Shown in pieces: positions 32,905 to 41,632 of a DNA stretch of 57,568 bases. Each line of letters starts with the position of its first letter. Within the stretch, counting starts at the first letter, position 1. The translations under genes were made by a program, and so were the position numbers. The stretch comes from Lachnospiraceae bacterium. GTDB lineage: Bacteria; Bacillota; Clostridia; Lachnospirales; Lachnospiraceae. Under the pieces are notes generated by a model that made no database searches, had not been told where the DNA came from, and worked only from the letters and a program-made list of their open reading frames with translations. Location of the stretch: the NCBI GenBank assembly GCA_015057625.1, contig SVDZ01000015.1, positions 1-57,568 on the forward strand. The letters are read 5' to 3'.

Positions 32905-34314
32905 ATGGCAGTATGGAGATTGCAAGTAAACACTGGTGGCGCAAATATTGCTGATTATTGTATAAATAATCACGTTGCAGCTATGGGCTGGAGTTTAGAT
33001 AATCTTTCGGAAAGTGAAAGGGATTCAATACAAACTTTTGATGACTATGATAAGTTTGCGGAAACTACATATAAGAATTACTCAAGTGTAGAAAGATTAT
33101 ATTATGAAGTCAAAGAGAATGATATTATTTGGATGCGTTCGAGTAGTAAGGGGAAATACTATTTTGGACGTGTTAAAGCTGATAGTAAATGGATATTTAA
33201 CCGGGACGCGATTGAGATAGATGCAGCAAATCAACGAATCAATATAGATTGGTATCCTGCTACGGATATGGCAGATGAAGAATCTGTTCCAGGAGCAGTA
33301 GCAACCTCCTTTATTATGGGCTCGACGCTACAGCGAATTAAAAAATCTGGTGTTGAAGCGTATAGTCAGTTGTTGTTTAACAGGGTTCATGATAAGTCGA
33401 GAGATCCTTATATGTATCCGAATCATGACTTGTACTTAACGGAGTCACATTTTTACTCGCTGCTTCAACCTGAAGATGTTGAGGATTTGCTTGCACTTTG
33501 GCTTTATGACACAAAAGGATACGTGTGTATTCCTTCAACTAATAAAATAGCCACGCCAAAGTATGAGTGTGTCCTCGTGGATCCAGCAGACACAAATCGA
33601 AAACACATATATATACAAGTCAAGAAAGGCAATGTTGATCTTAATACGGATGACTATAGTGATCTTAACGGAGAAACATATCTTTTGACCACTGAAGGAG
33701 TTGTGAAAAATGACGGGAAGTACCCGCAAATTAAAAGCGTTAACCCATCAGAAATCTTCCAGTTTGCAATTGATCCGGATAAAGCACATATAATTCCCGA
33801 GAATGTATTGTACTGGGTTAAGTTTTTGACCGATGTAGAAAATGAAAGACTATCTAATGAAGATTGTAAAGGAATAATGCTAGATACGAATTTGTCATAC
33901 TCTGAAACTAATGAGTACGAAATGCTTTCGCAATGCAAAATTGCTGCCTATGGTGATGCGAAAAGGTATATTAATAGTTTTTCAAAGGGCGATTATGCAC
34001 TGTTCTACTCCAAAGGAAGGGGAATAGTTGCAATAGGTAGAATCACGTCAGATATACCGACAGATATTGACGATGAGAAGTATCATAAGGTAGAGTTTAT
34101 TGTGCCAAAAACGTTTGATGGAGATACAAAAAGCTTGAAAAGTTTAAGCCCGTCCGAAATAAAGGTGGCATTAAATAAGAATTTCTACTGGGCCTCAACA
34201 ATAAAGACTCCTTTCTTAAGCAAATCTCAGTCGGAAGTTCTTATCGGGAAATTGGAAGAAAAGTACAATGAGCGTATGATTTTGAATAATAGTACCCAAA
34301 TAGTACGAAAATAG
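32905..34314 (+). CDS. EVE/PUA-like and Mrr-like restriction endonuclease
   Basis: The 469-residue protein is read as three parts. Residues 1-125 resemble an EVE/PUA-like reader (MAVWRLQVNTGG, HVAAMGWSLDN, VKENDIIWMR, YFGRV). Residues 185-270 resemble an Mrr-type PD-(D/E)XK catalytic domain: EDLLALWLYDTKGYVCIPS, YECVLVDP with Asp226, then HIYIQVKKGN with Gln238-x-Lys240, the QxK variant usual in Mrr. Residues 335-430 look like a second EVE-like unit (KGDYALFYSKGRGIVAIGRI). Such proteins cut DNA bearing modified bases. AAGGAGG precedes the ATG. It lies 12 bp after the WYL gene and is last in the cassette. Domain calls are by eye; modified-DNA restriction is inferred. Confidence 0.72.
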   Translation: MAVWRLQVNTGGANIADYCINNHVAAMGWSLDNLSESERDSIQTFDDYDKFAETTYKNYSSVERLYYEVKENDIIWMRSSSKGKYYFGRVKADSKWIFNRDAIEIDAANQRINIDWYPATDMADEESVPGAVATSFIMGSTLQRIKKSGVEAYSQLLFNRVHDKSRDPYMYPNHDLYLTESHFYSLLQPEDVEDLLALWLYDTKGYVCIPSTNKIATPKYECVLVDPADTNRKHIYIQVKKGNVDLNTDDYSDLNGETYLLTTEGVVKNDGKYPQIKSVNPSEIFQFAIDPDKAHIIPENVLYWVKFLTDVENERLSNEDCKGIMLDTNLSYSETNEYEMLSQCKIAAYGDAKRYINSFSKGDYALFYSKGRGIVAIGRITSDIPTDIDDEKYHKVEFIVPKTFDGDTKSLKSLSPSEIKVALNKNFYWASTIKTPFLSKSQSEVLIGKLEEKYNERMILNNSTQIVRK

Positions 34315-34567
34315 TACCGAATTAGTACCGTTTGAGTATTTTTTTCTTAAAATCAGTGTGATATATTTACAATGGACAAAGCGAACGGGAAAACAAAGAC
34401 CCGAGCCGCCGAGTCCATTTTCTTTGGCAAAAGAATACCGGCAAATATGAGCGTCAGATCATCACTTCGAAAGAGGTTGTGAGCTTGGCGCTTTTCTTAT
34501 GCCATCAACACACGGCCAGTGATGACGATCCAAAGTCTACATCAAAATAGCGAAAGGATAACGAAAA
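34315..34567 (+). other. Non-coding or decayed stretch before the DUF5688 remnant
   Basis: It starts with three short direct repeats of the form AATAGTACC within 30 bp. From 34373 a frame of 36 codons (MDKANGKTKTR start) runs to 34483, and an overlapping frame contains GKYERQIITSKEVVSL. Neither has a good ribosome site or a recognised family. GC content rises relative to the preceding genes. It is probably mobile-element debris. Confidence 0.4.
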
Positions 34568-34768
34568 ATGGATTACGAAAATTTCAAAGAGCAGTTCGTA
34601 GAGGACGTGAAGGACAGACTTGCAGAACAGGGCGCTGATGTGAAGGTCAGCGTAAACGAGGTCAACAAGCTCAACGAGAGCTACGAGGCCATCACCGTTA
34701 CTCCTGAGCGAAGCAACATCGGCGTGAACTCTTCTCACGCAGGAAGGATTCTCACCGACAACAGTTGA
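34568..34768 (+). pseudogene. DUF5688-like N-terminal fragment
   Basis: The frame encodes 66 residues: MDYENFKEQFVEDVKDRLA, then NEVNKLNESYEAITVTPERS and NIGVN. This fits the N-terminus of DUF5688 proteins, which are several hundred residues long and common in Firmicute conjugative elements. After NIGVN the family pattern is lost and the frame stops, so this is a truncated gene. Codon use is GC-richer than its neighbours, a sign of transfer. Confidence 0.65.
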
Positions 34769-35116
34769 TAATATTCATACACAGCTGCATCCTGCATTCC
34801 AGATGGCAGTACGAGAAGGAGTACTTCGTGTGAATCCCGCCTCGGGTGCTCGGACGGGACCGTAACGATTCCCTCCGAAGTGAATCGCATGATTCACACG
34901 GTGACGGCAGAATAAAGGGAGAGAATTAACAAAGAAACTAGTTATTTAAGAACGCTGAGGCGTTCTTGAATATATGTGTAGTGTGTGAGACGCTTACAGA
35001 AAGCGTTGTAAATTTCAGAAAACTGTTTACAACCTCAAATAAAAACAATTACAATATAATTAGGTTGAAATATAGAGTATGAGTATTTAAAAGATACTAT
35101 GCGAGGAGATGATTTT
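34769..35116. other. Decayed right end of the island and hairpin repeat
   Basis: No gene is seen. Between 34800 and 34910 is GC-rich, hairpin-prone DNA (GTGTGAATC paired with GATTCACAC). At 34948-34967 is the hairpin AAGAACGC/GCGTTCTT, which contains the 17-bp repeat CTGAGGCGTTCTTGAAT (34955-34971) found at two other places. AT-rich promoter-like sequence follows before the TSCPD gene. Confidence 0.6.
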
Positions 35117-35371
35117 ATGCATTATGAGTATAATACAAGATATGTATGTGCAAAGGTAATTACTTTTGATATTGAAGGAGATGTAATTACAAACATTAGT
35201 TTTACGGGTGGATGTAATGGAAACCTAAAAGCAGTTTCAAAATTAGTTGACGGCTGGACAGTTGAACAAATCGAGGCAAAGCTGTTGGGAAATACTTGCG
35301 GAGTAAGACCGACATCCTGTGCGGAACAGTTAGCAAAAGCTGTCAGAGCTGCCTATAATGAACTGAATTAA
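35117..35371 (+). CDS. TSCPD domain protein (TIGR03905-like)
   Basis: This 84-residue cytoplasmic protein consists of a single TSCPD domain, a Cys-containing module also found at the C-terminus of some vitamin-B12-dependent ribonucleotide reductases. Visible features are YVCAKVITFDIEGDVITNISFTGGCNGNLKAVSKLVDG, then CGVRPTSCAEQLAKAV. The Cys residues in GGC, TCG and TSC could bind metal. The ATG at 35117 has AGGAG 8 nt upstream; an ATG at 35099 overlaps that site. The acylphosphatase gene follows after 11 bp. Confidence 0.87.
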   Translation: MHYEYNTRYVCAKVITFDIEGDVITNISFTGGCNGNLKAVSKLVDGWTVEQIEAKLLGNTCGVRPTSCAEQLAKAVRAAYNELN

Positions 35372-35382
35372 AGGAGATTATT

Positions 35383-35661
35383 GTGGGTGCAAAAGTCAGA
35401 TATATTATTACATTTTTTGGCGATGTTCAGGGGGTAGGCTTCAGATTTACAGCATGCCATGCAGCTCAGGCTTACAGTTGCACCGGCTGGGTGAGGAATG
35501 AGTATGATGGAAGCGTTACTATGGAAATTCAAGGGACAGAGGCAGAGATCAATAAAGTGCTTGAACGAATAGAAAAGGGCTGTTTCATATCAATCGACAG
35601 AATTGATAAAAAATCAATAGCTACGGTGGATGACGAGTGGGGATTCGATACCAAGTGGTAA
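35383..35661 (+). CDS. acyP: Acylphosphatase
   Basis: This 92-residue cytoplasmic enzyme hydrolyses acyl phosphates. The signature GDVQGVGFRFTACHAA holds the phosphate-binding loop and catalytic Arg (about residue 21), and GWVRNEYDGSVTMEIQG holds the catalytic Asn. The GTG start is supported by AAAGGAG 7 nt before it; no nearer ATG fits the domain. It is co-directional with the TSCPD gene and ends before a terminator. Confidence 0.93.
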   Translation: MGAKVRYIITFFGDVQGVGFRFTACHAAQAYSCTGWVRNEYDGSVTMEIQGTEAEINKVLERIEKGCFISIDRIDKKSIATVDDEWGFDTKW

Positions 35662-35673
35662 GATAAGCGACCA

Positions 35674-35690
35674 CTGAGGCGTTCTTGAAT
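35674..35690 (+). repeat. 17-bp repeat CTGAGGCGTTCTTGAAT
   Basis: This is an exact copy of the sequence at 34955-34971 and 53799-53815. It lies just after the acylphosphatase stop and before its terminator. Confidence 0.85.
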
Positions 35691-35701
35691 TATTATATGA
35701 T

Positions 35702-35751
35702 GGGATGTTGCATTAGTGGTTAATAAGCACGAAGGCAACATCTCATTTTTT
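35702..35751 (+). terminator. Intrinsic terminator after acyP
   Basis: GATGTTGC pairs with GCAACATC across a loop of about 23 nt, followed by CA and a T run. Confidence 0.8.
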
Positions 35752-35782
35752 ACTTCCTATATCATGGAAATGAATCAAGGGA

Positions 35783-35832
35783 TTGCAAAAATAAACAAGG
35801 TGTTTTATAATTAGAATTGAAAACGATTACAA
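35783..35832 (+). promoter_or_regulatory. Promoter and LacI-type operator of the amylosucrase-like gene
   Basis: TTGCAA and TATAAT (35806-35811) are 17 bp apart. The operator TTGAAAACGATTACAA (35817-35832) covers the start site. Its AAACG core is typical of LacI-family sites. The exact reverse complement occurs at 39617-39632 in front of the PTS operon, so the LacI regulator at 37745 is the likely binder. Confidence 0.8.
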
Positions 35833-35877
35833 AAAAGTTTCAAGGTGGTTTTACGGATAATTGATGGAGAAGAGCGC

Positions 35878-37740
35878 ATGAAAGAAAAGAAATATGATGA
35901 TATTTTTAGAGCTCGCCTTTCAAATTATTATGACGAGCTAAAGTGGCTTTATTGTGAAATATATCATAACGATATTCAGGCCTTTGAATATTTTGTTGAT
36001 ATGCTTTTTGAGTATTACAGTAGCAGGGATAGTATGCTTAAAGACTGGGATGAGGCCAGAAGCGTTGTCAGTGATTGGTTTAGTGGAAATGAAATGCTTG
36101 GTATGCTTATGTACACCAACTGTTTTGCAGGAAATTTGAAAGGTGTTAGGAAACATCTTGATTATATACAGGAATGCGGCGTTAATTATCTGCATCTTAT
36201 GCCTTTGCTTGAAAGCCCGAAAGGCAAAGATGATGGCGGATATGCAGTTGCGGATTTTAGAAAGGTACAGCCTGAACTTGGTACCATGAAAGACCTTGCA
36301 AATCTTGCAAAGGACTGTCATGAGAGGGGGATGAGTCTGTGCCTTGATTTCGTTATGAATCATACCAGTGAGGATCATGAGTGGGCAGTGAGAGCTCGCA
36401 GAGGAGAGCAGGAGTACCAGGACAGATATTTCTTTTTCAGTAATTGGGATATTCCGAATTTATTTGAAGAGACAGTGCCTCAGGTTTTCCCTCAGACGGC
36501 ACCGGGCAATTTCACCTGGTGTGACGAGGCAGGAAAAGTAGTTATGACTACTTTCTACCCATATCAGTGGGATCTAAATTATCATAACCCCACAGTATTT
36601 AATGATATGACTGCCAATATGCTTTATTTGTGTAATCAGGGTGTGGATATTATCAGATTAGATGCAGTTCCATATATTTGGAAGGAACTAAACACCTCCT
36701 GCAGAAATCTTCCCGAGGTTCATTCATTGGTCAGAATAATGAGAATTGCCACTGAGATTGTGTGCCCGGGAACTCTTCTGTTAGGCGAAGTAGTCATGGA
36801 ACCGTCAAAGGTTGTTCCGTATTTTGGAACGGTGGAAAAGCCGGAGTGTCAGATGCTTTACAATGTTACCACCATGGCAAGTACATGGCATACTGTGGCA
36901 ACAAAAGACGTAAGGCTTATGAAGCATCAGCTTGGAACAGTGTTTGCGCTTCCAAAGGAGTACGTTTTTCTAAATTATCTGAGATGTCATGACGATATTG
37001 GCTGGGGACTTGACTATCAATATCTCAAACAGTTTAGTATGACGGAGGCACCACATAAGAGATTCCTGAATGATTATCTTTCAGGAAAATATTACGGTTC
37101 GGATGGGAGAGGCGAGCTTTACAATGATGACCCAAAACTTCAGGATGCAAGGTTGTGCGGAACAACCGCTTCCCTGTGCGGAATCGAAGCAGCTGAATAT
37201 GAACTGGACAAAGAAAAACTGGAGCGTTCAATTCAACTTGATTTGATGCTTCATGCATTTCTACTTACCCAGAGTGGTATTCCGGTACTTTACAGTGGAG
37301 ATGAGATAGGGCAGCTAAATGACTACACATATCATCAGAATCCACACAAATATGCAGACAGCAGATATCTCCACAGAGGAAATCTGAATTGGGAGGACGT
37401 TGCTAAGAGAAAGAAGAAAGGAACCAGAGAAAATAAGATATTTACGGGAATCAACAAACTTGTTAAATTGAGATCTTCCCACAGAGTATTTGACAGTTCG
37501 GCAGATGCCTGGATTGTAGAGACATGGAATGATCATGTGCTTGGAATTGGTAGATATTACAAGGGAGAAAAACTTATAGCATTATTTAATTTTGGAGATA
37601 CAGAGGAGACAGCCTGGATAGACGAGAGTGAGAAGTATATTGATCTATTGTCGGGAGAGAAAGCAAAGGTTAAAAATATTAAACTTGCAAGTCACGGCTT
37701 TAAATGGTTTCTTACGACGTTTAAAAAGGAAGTGAAATAG
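35878..37740 (+). CDS. Amylosucrase-like glycoside hydrolase family 13 enzyme
   Basis: The cytoplasmic protein has about 620 residues and no signal peptide. Amylosucrase builds alpha-1,4-glucan from sucrose and releases fructose. Family features are a helical N-terminal region (about 1-80), FRKVQPELGTMKDLANL, DFVMNHTSEDHEWA, YQWDLNYHNPTVFNDM, IIRLDAVPYIWKEL with nucleophile Asp262, GEVVMEPSKVV with acid/base Glu304, and YLRCHDDIGWG with the stabilising Asp. The 24-residue offset from Neisseria amylosucrase is the same for both catalytic residues (Asp286, Glu328 there). The length also fits. The ATG at 35878 has GGAGA 7 nt upstream; a GTG at 35845 is possible. Alternative: a sucrose (or sucrose-phosphate) hydrolase or phosphorylase. 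It is first in the sucrose cluster and under the LacI operator. Confidence 0.85.
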   Translation: MKEKKYDDIFRARLSNYYDELKWLYCEIYHNDIQAFEYFVDMLFEYYSSRDSMLKDWDEARSVVSDWFSGNEMLGMLMYTNCFAGNLKGVRKHLDYIQECGVNYLHLMPLLESPKGKDDGGYAVADFRKVQPELGTMKDLANLAKDCHERGMSLCLDFVMNHTSEDHEWAVRARRGEQEYQDRYFFFSNWDIPNLFEETVPQVFPQTAPGNFTWCDEAGKVVMTTFYPYQWDLNYHNPTVFNDMTANMLYLCNQGVDIIRLDAVPYIWKELNTSCRNLPEVHSLVRIMRIATEIVCPGTLLLGEVVMEPSKVVPYFGTVEKPECQMLYNVTTMASTWHTVATKDVRLMKHQLGTVFALPKEYVFLNYLRCHDDIGWGLDYQYLKQFSMTEAPHKRFLNDYLSGKYYGSDGRGELYNDDPKLQDARLCGTTASLCGIEAAEYELDKEKLERSIQLDLMLHAFLLTQSGIPVLYSGDEIGQLNDYTYHQNPHKYADSRYLHRGNLNWEDVAKRKKKGTRENKIFTGINKLVKLRSSHRVFDSSADAWIVETWNDHVLGIGRYYKGEKLIALFNFGDTEETAWIDESEKYIDLLSGEKAKVKNIKLASHGFKWFLTTFKKEVK

Positions 37741-37744
37741 AGAA

Positions 37745-38728
37745 ATGACGATAAAAGATATAGCTGAAATGGCAGGGGTATCTGTGGCGGCGGTAAGCCG
37801 TTACTTTAACGGTGGATCCCTGAGCGAAGGAAAAAAGAGAATAATTCAAAAAGTAGTTGAGGAAAATAATTATGTGCCAAATGCCATGGCACAGACTATG
37901 AGAACCGGCAAAAGTGGAAATATAGGAGTTATAGTTCCAAGAGTTAACTCGGAATCATTTGCGCAGATAATGGCTGGAATTGCAAGTGAGGTCGAGGAAA
38001 ACAATTATTCAGTAATTCTTGCCGTGTCAGAAAATAAGCAGGAGAAAGAAGTGTTCTATATTGAGCAGATGGAAAAGTCCAAGATGGATGGCATTATACT
38101 GATGGGAACGGTAATGACACCGTATCTTAAAGCGGCCATTGAAAAATGTAAAATACCGGTTGTGGTCACGGGACAGGATTTTGAGGGCATACCTTCTGTA
38201 TTTTATGATGACAAAGGTGCAATGTGTGATATTACAAAACTGGTTCTTAAAAAGAAAAAGAAACTTGCATATATAGGAGGACCTGAAAATGACATTGCCG
38301 TGGGCAAAATGAGAAAAGCGGGAGTGGAAAAGGCGATGGAAGAAGCAGGTATTGACAAGAAAACACTCAAAGCTGTGGAGTCCGATTTTACATTGCAAGG
38401 TGGCTACGAGGCGATGAAGTCCATACTAAAAATGAAAGGAAAAGTGGATGGAGTTATTTGCGCCACAGACAGAATGGCTCATGGAGCAATGAAGGCAATA
38501 AGAGAGGCAGGAAAGAAAATTCCGGAGGATATAGCGGTAGTTGGAGTAGGAGACAGTTGGGCAGATGTTATTTCAAGTCCCCAACTAACAACTGTACATT
38601 TGTATTATGATAAGTGTGGTCACGCTGCTGTAATGCTTCTCCTCGCGATGATTGAGCACGAGAATAATAACCGCTATATCAGCAGGGTAATGTTAGACTA
38701 TTCAATTATTGAAAGGGGGTCTGTCTGA
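37745..38728 (+). CDS. LacI family transcriptional regulator of the sucrose cluster
   Basis: The 327-residue repressor has an N-terminal helix-turn-helix (1-50: MTIKDIAEMAGVSVAAVSRYFN, then the hinge helix ending VPNAMAQTMRTGKS). A periplasmic-binding-protein-like effector domain follows (about 57-327: GNIGVIVPRVNSESFAQIMAGI; GGPENDIAVGKMRKAG; AVVGVGDSWADVISSPQLTTVHL). It begins 4 bp after the GH13 gene and so belongs to the same operon, which would be autoregulated through the operator at 35817. A second operator copy at 39617 would bring the PTS operon under the same control. The effector is probably a sucrose-derived sugar or sugar phosphate. Confidence 0.92.
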   Translation: MTIKDIAEMAGVSVAAVSRYFNGGSLSEGKKRIIQKVVEENNYVPNAMAQTMRTGKSGNIGVIVPRVNSESFAQIMAGIASEVEENNYSVILAVSENKQEKEVFYIEQMEKSKMDGIILMGTVMTPYLKAAIEKCKIPVVVTGQDFEGIPSVFYDDKGAMCDITKLVLKKKKKLAYIGGPENDIAVGKMRKAGVEKAMEEAGIDKKTLKAVESDFTLQGGYEAMKSILKMKGKVDGVICATDRMAHGAMKAIREAGKKIPEDIAVVGVGDSWADVISSPQLTTVHLYYDKCGHAAVMLLLAMIEHENNNRYISRVMLDYSIIERGSV

Positions 38729-38729
38729 T

Positions 38730-39545
38730 ATGAAATTAATCTTTCTTGATATAGACGGAACACTTACTGTGGCAGGTGAAAATGAACCTCCGGAAAGTGC
38801 AATCCGTGCAATCAGGAAAACCCGGGAAAAAGGAAATAAAGTATTTCTTTGCACAGGGAGAAACTATGACATGTTAAAGCCGTTGTTAAAGTACGGATTC
38901 GATGGGGTTGTTGGAAGTAGCGGCGGATATGTTACTGTTGGAGACAAAGTGTTGTTTGATTGCCCTATGGATAATGAACAAAGAGATAAGGCACTTGATG
39001 TATTTCACAGAAACGGAGTGTTTTGTACGATTGAGGCGAAAAACGGATCCTGGGGCGACGACAATATGGACGATTTTATTAAAAATCAGCCTGAAGGAAA
39101 CAGCGAGATTGAAAGATGGCGCAAAGCATTGTCATCAAATCTTGGAATTAAATCGATGAAAGAATATGACGGAAGCCCAATCTACAAAATAATTATGATG
39201 TGCACTGACCCTAAGCAGTTAGACGAGGCTAAAGAAATCCTTGGAGAAGACTTTGCATTTGTGGTTCAGGAGGTAAAAGCTCATTCCTGCATAAACGGTG
39301 AACTCCTTAATAAAAAGTTCGATAAAGGAAGAGGAGTAAGACTTGTAGCAGATTATTATGGTCTTGATATGAGTGAAACCATAGGTTTTGGGGACAGTAT
39401 GAATGACCTTGAGATGATTGAGGTGGTAGGTACATCTGTTTGCATGGAAAACGGTGCAGAAACACTTAAAAATATCAGTGATATTGTGTGCCCACCTGTA
39501 GATGAAGATGGGCTTGCAAAAGGGTTCGAAATCCTTGACTTATAA
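38730..39545 (+). CDS. HAD superfamily Cof-type phosphatase (possible sucrose-6-phosphate phosphatase)
   Basis: The 271-residue cytoplasmic phosphatase has HAD motifs in order: FLDIDGTLT (nucleophile Asp and acid Asp), CTGRNYDM, the cap domain (about 80-180), the motif III Lys in KGRGVRLVADYYG, and GFGDSMNDLEMI. It is of the Cof/type IIB class. The ATG at 38730 follows directly on the LacI stop with GGGGG nearby, so the genes are coupled. In this cluster a plausible substrate is sucrose 6-phosphate delivered by the PTS, which would free sucrose for the amylosucrase-like enzyme. That role is inferred from context; Cof enzymes are promiscuous toward sugar phosphates. Confidence 0.87.
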   Translation: MKLIFLDIDGTLTVAGENEPPESAIRAIRKTREKGNKVFLCTGRNYDMLKPLLKYGFDGVVGSSGGYVTVGDKVLFDCPMDNEQRDKALDVFHRNGVFCTIEAKNGSWGDDNMDDFIKNQPEGNSEIERWRKALSSNLGIKSMKEYDGSPIYKIIMMCTDPKQLDEAKEILGEDFAFVVQEVKAHSCINGELLNKKFDKGRGVRLVADYYGLDMSETIGFGDSMNDLEMIEVVGTSVCMENGAETLKNISDIVCPPVDEDGLAKGFEILDL

Positions 39546-39577
39546 CAAACGATAGTTACAAAAAAATATTGACTCAA

Positions 39578-39632
39578 TTGACGGAGCATATTAAATATGT
39601 TAATATGAAAATATATTGTAATCGTTTTCAAA
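39578..39632 (+). promoter_or_regulatory. Promoter and LacI-type operator of the sucrose PTS operon
   Basis: TTGACG and TAATAT are 18 bp apart. The operator TTGTAATCGTTTTCAA (39617-39632) starts 10 bp after the -10 box and is the exact reverse complement of the operator at 35817. It predicts repression at the transcription start. Confidence 0.8.
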
Positions 39633-39667
39633 AAGCTTAATGTTTTTATTGGAGGGAGGTTGTTTTT

Positions 39668-41599
39668 ATGGCACTTGATTACAGAAAGTGTGCAGAGCAG
39701 ATAGTTTCTCTGATCGGAGGAAGAGAGAACGTTGCTCAGGCAGCACATTGTGCAACCAGGCTGCGTCTTGTTATTAAGGATAATTCGAAAATTGACAAGG
39801 CAGCTCTTGAGAATGTTGACGGCGTAAAAGGCATGTTTGAAAGCAACGGACAGCTTCAGCTTATCATCGGAACAGGAACGGTAAATAAGGTTTACGATGA
39901 ATTCTTAGCTGTCACAGGAATGACGGCCGCAACGAAAGATGATGTTAAGGCAGCAGCGGCTGCAAAACAGCCGGCTTGGAAGAGAGCACTGAAGTCTGTA
40001 GGGGATGTATTTGTTCCAATTCTTCCGGCAATCGTTGCCTCAGGTCTTATGATGGGTGTTGTTGAAGCTCTTGGCAAAGCGATACCTTCATTTGCTTCTA
40101 CTGATTGGTATGCATTCTTAGACATGGTTGCAAACACTGCGTTTGCATTCCTGCCTGTTATCGTAGCAATCAGTGCAGCCAGAGTATTTGGCGGAAATGT
40201 TTATCTTGCTGCAGTAATCGGTCTTATGATGGTTCACACAGGACTTCTTAATGGCTGGAACGTAGGTAGTACGGATGCCATTAACAGCTTCTTTGGAGTC
40301 ACGGACGGTAATATTCCTACATGGAATCTTTTCGGTGATTTAAAGATAGGCGACTATGTTCTTGGATCCATATCAAGGCATGGCTACCAGGGACATGTAA
40401 TTCCTGTTATGATTGCCATCTGGCTTATGAGCAAGGTTGAAAAATGGCTTCACGAACATGTTAATGAGATGATTGATTTATTTGTAGTTCCTATCACTAC
40501 AGTATTTGTCACAGCAATCTTTACATTCGTAGTTATCGGACCTATTTTTGCAACGCTTGAAAACTTCGTTCTTAAAGGAGCGCAGTGGCTCGTTCAGTTC
40601 CCACCGGGAGCTATGATTATGGGAGCGATTTATCCGGCCACAGTTGTTATGGGTCTTCACCATATGTACAACGTTATCGAAGCCGGTATGCTTTCGTCAG
40701 TAGGTCTTAACACATGGATGCCTATTGCATCAGCAGCAAACTTTGCACAGTTTGGCGCGTGTCTTGCAGTTGGTATCAAATGTAAACAGGCAAAATTAAA
40801 AACAGTAGCAGTTCCATCTTCAATGTCAGCAGCTCTTGGTATTACAGAGCCGGCTATATTCGGTGTTAACTTCCGATTTATGAAGCCGTTTATCTGTGGT
40901 ATGGCAGGCGGTGCTGCAGGAGCATTGTTTGGTTCCATTGCAAAGATTGGCGCTACAGCTTATGGTGTTACAGGTATTCCGGGTTATCTTACAATTGATA
41001 ATCCTGCAATATATACAATTCTACTTATTATCTCAGGTGGTGTTGCATTCGCTCTTACTATGTTCTTCTGGGAAGAAAATGTTGCACCTGCAGCAGAAAC
41101 AGCAGGAACAACTGACGCAGCACAGACTGAAACTGCAGATGCATCAACCGATGATGCCGCAGAAGTAACTTCAAAGATAGTTATCAGCTGTTTGGCAGGA
41201 AAAATCGGACAGCCGGTAAAAGGTGAGATTATCTCTTACAAAGACATTCCTGACGAAACTTTTGCATCAGGTGTTCTGGGTGAAGGTGTTGGAATCCAAC
41301 CGGCAGAGGGCATTGTTTATGCACCTATGGATGGAGAGATTAGTTCCGTTGCGGATAGTAAACATGCAATCGGAATTACAGGACCGGAAGATATGGAACT
41401 CCTCATTCATGTCGGAGTTGACACAGTCGAGATGAAGGGCGATGGATTTACCACATTCGTTGAAGAAGGAGATAAAGTAGTTAAGGGACAGAAAATCATG
41501 GAATTCGATATTGAAAAAATTAAAGCTGCAGGTAAGCCGGATACAGTAGTTGTGCTTCTTACTAACAGTGATGATTATGAAAATCTTGAATTAAGCTAG
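39668..41599 (+). CDS. PTS sucrose-family transporter, EIIBCA
   Basis: The 643-residue membrane protein imports and phosphorylates a glucoside, probably sucrose. The EIIB domain (1-85) has its phosphocysteine Cys28 in AAHCATRLRL. The EIIC domain (about 105-475) has around ten membrane helices and motifs such as ISRHGYQGHVIPVMIA and GITEPAIFGVNFRFMKPF. An Ala/Thr/Asp linker (about 478-503) leads to the EIIA domain (about 505-643) with phospho-His581 in ELLIHVGVDTV. The EIIC pattern is that of ScrA/TreP sucrose-trehalose transporters. GGAGG precedes the ATG. It heads an operon with HPr, fructokinase and Enzyme I, so all PTS phosphotransfer parts are encoded together. Confidence 0.92.
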   Translation: MALDYRKCAEQIVSLIGGRENVAQAAHCATRLRLVIKDNSKIDKAALENVDGVKGMFESNGQLQLIIGTGTVNKVYDEFLAVTGMTAATKDDVKAAAAAKQPAWKRALKSVGDVFVPILPAIVASGLMMGVVEALGKAIPSFASTDWYAFLDMVANTAFAFLPVIVAISAARVFGGNVYLAAVIGLMMVHTGLLNGWNVGSTDAINSFFGVTDGNIPTWNLFGDLKIGDYVLGSISRHGYQGHVIPVMIAIWLMSKVEKWLHEHVNEMIDLFVVPITTVFVTAIFTFVVIGPIFATLENFVLKGAQWLVQFPPGAMIMGAIYPATVVMGLHHMYNVIEAGMLSSVGLNTWMPIASAANFAQFGACLAVGIKCKQAKLKTVAVPSSMSAALGITEPAIFGVNFRFMKPFICGMAGGAAGALFGSIAKIGATAYGVTGIPGYLTIDNPAIYTILLIISGGVAFALTMFFWEENVAPAAETAGTTDAAQTETADASTDDAAEVTSKIVISCLAGKIGQPVKGEIISYKDIPDETFASGVLGEGVGIQPAEGIVYAPMDGEISSVADSKHAIGITGPEDMELLIHVGVDTVEMKGDGFTTFVEEGDKVVKGQKIMEFDIEKIKAAGKPDTVVVLLTNSDDYENLELS

Positions 41600-41632
41600 A
41601 AATTATAAACAATATTAGGAGGTTTAGTTATT

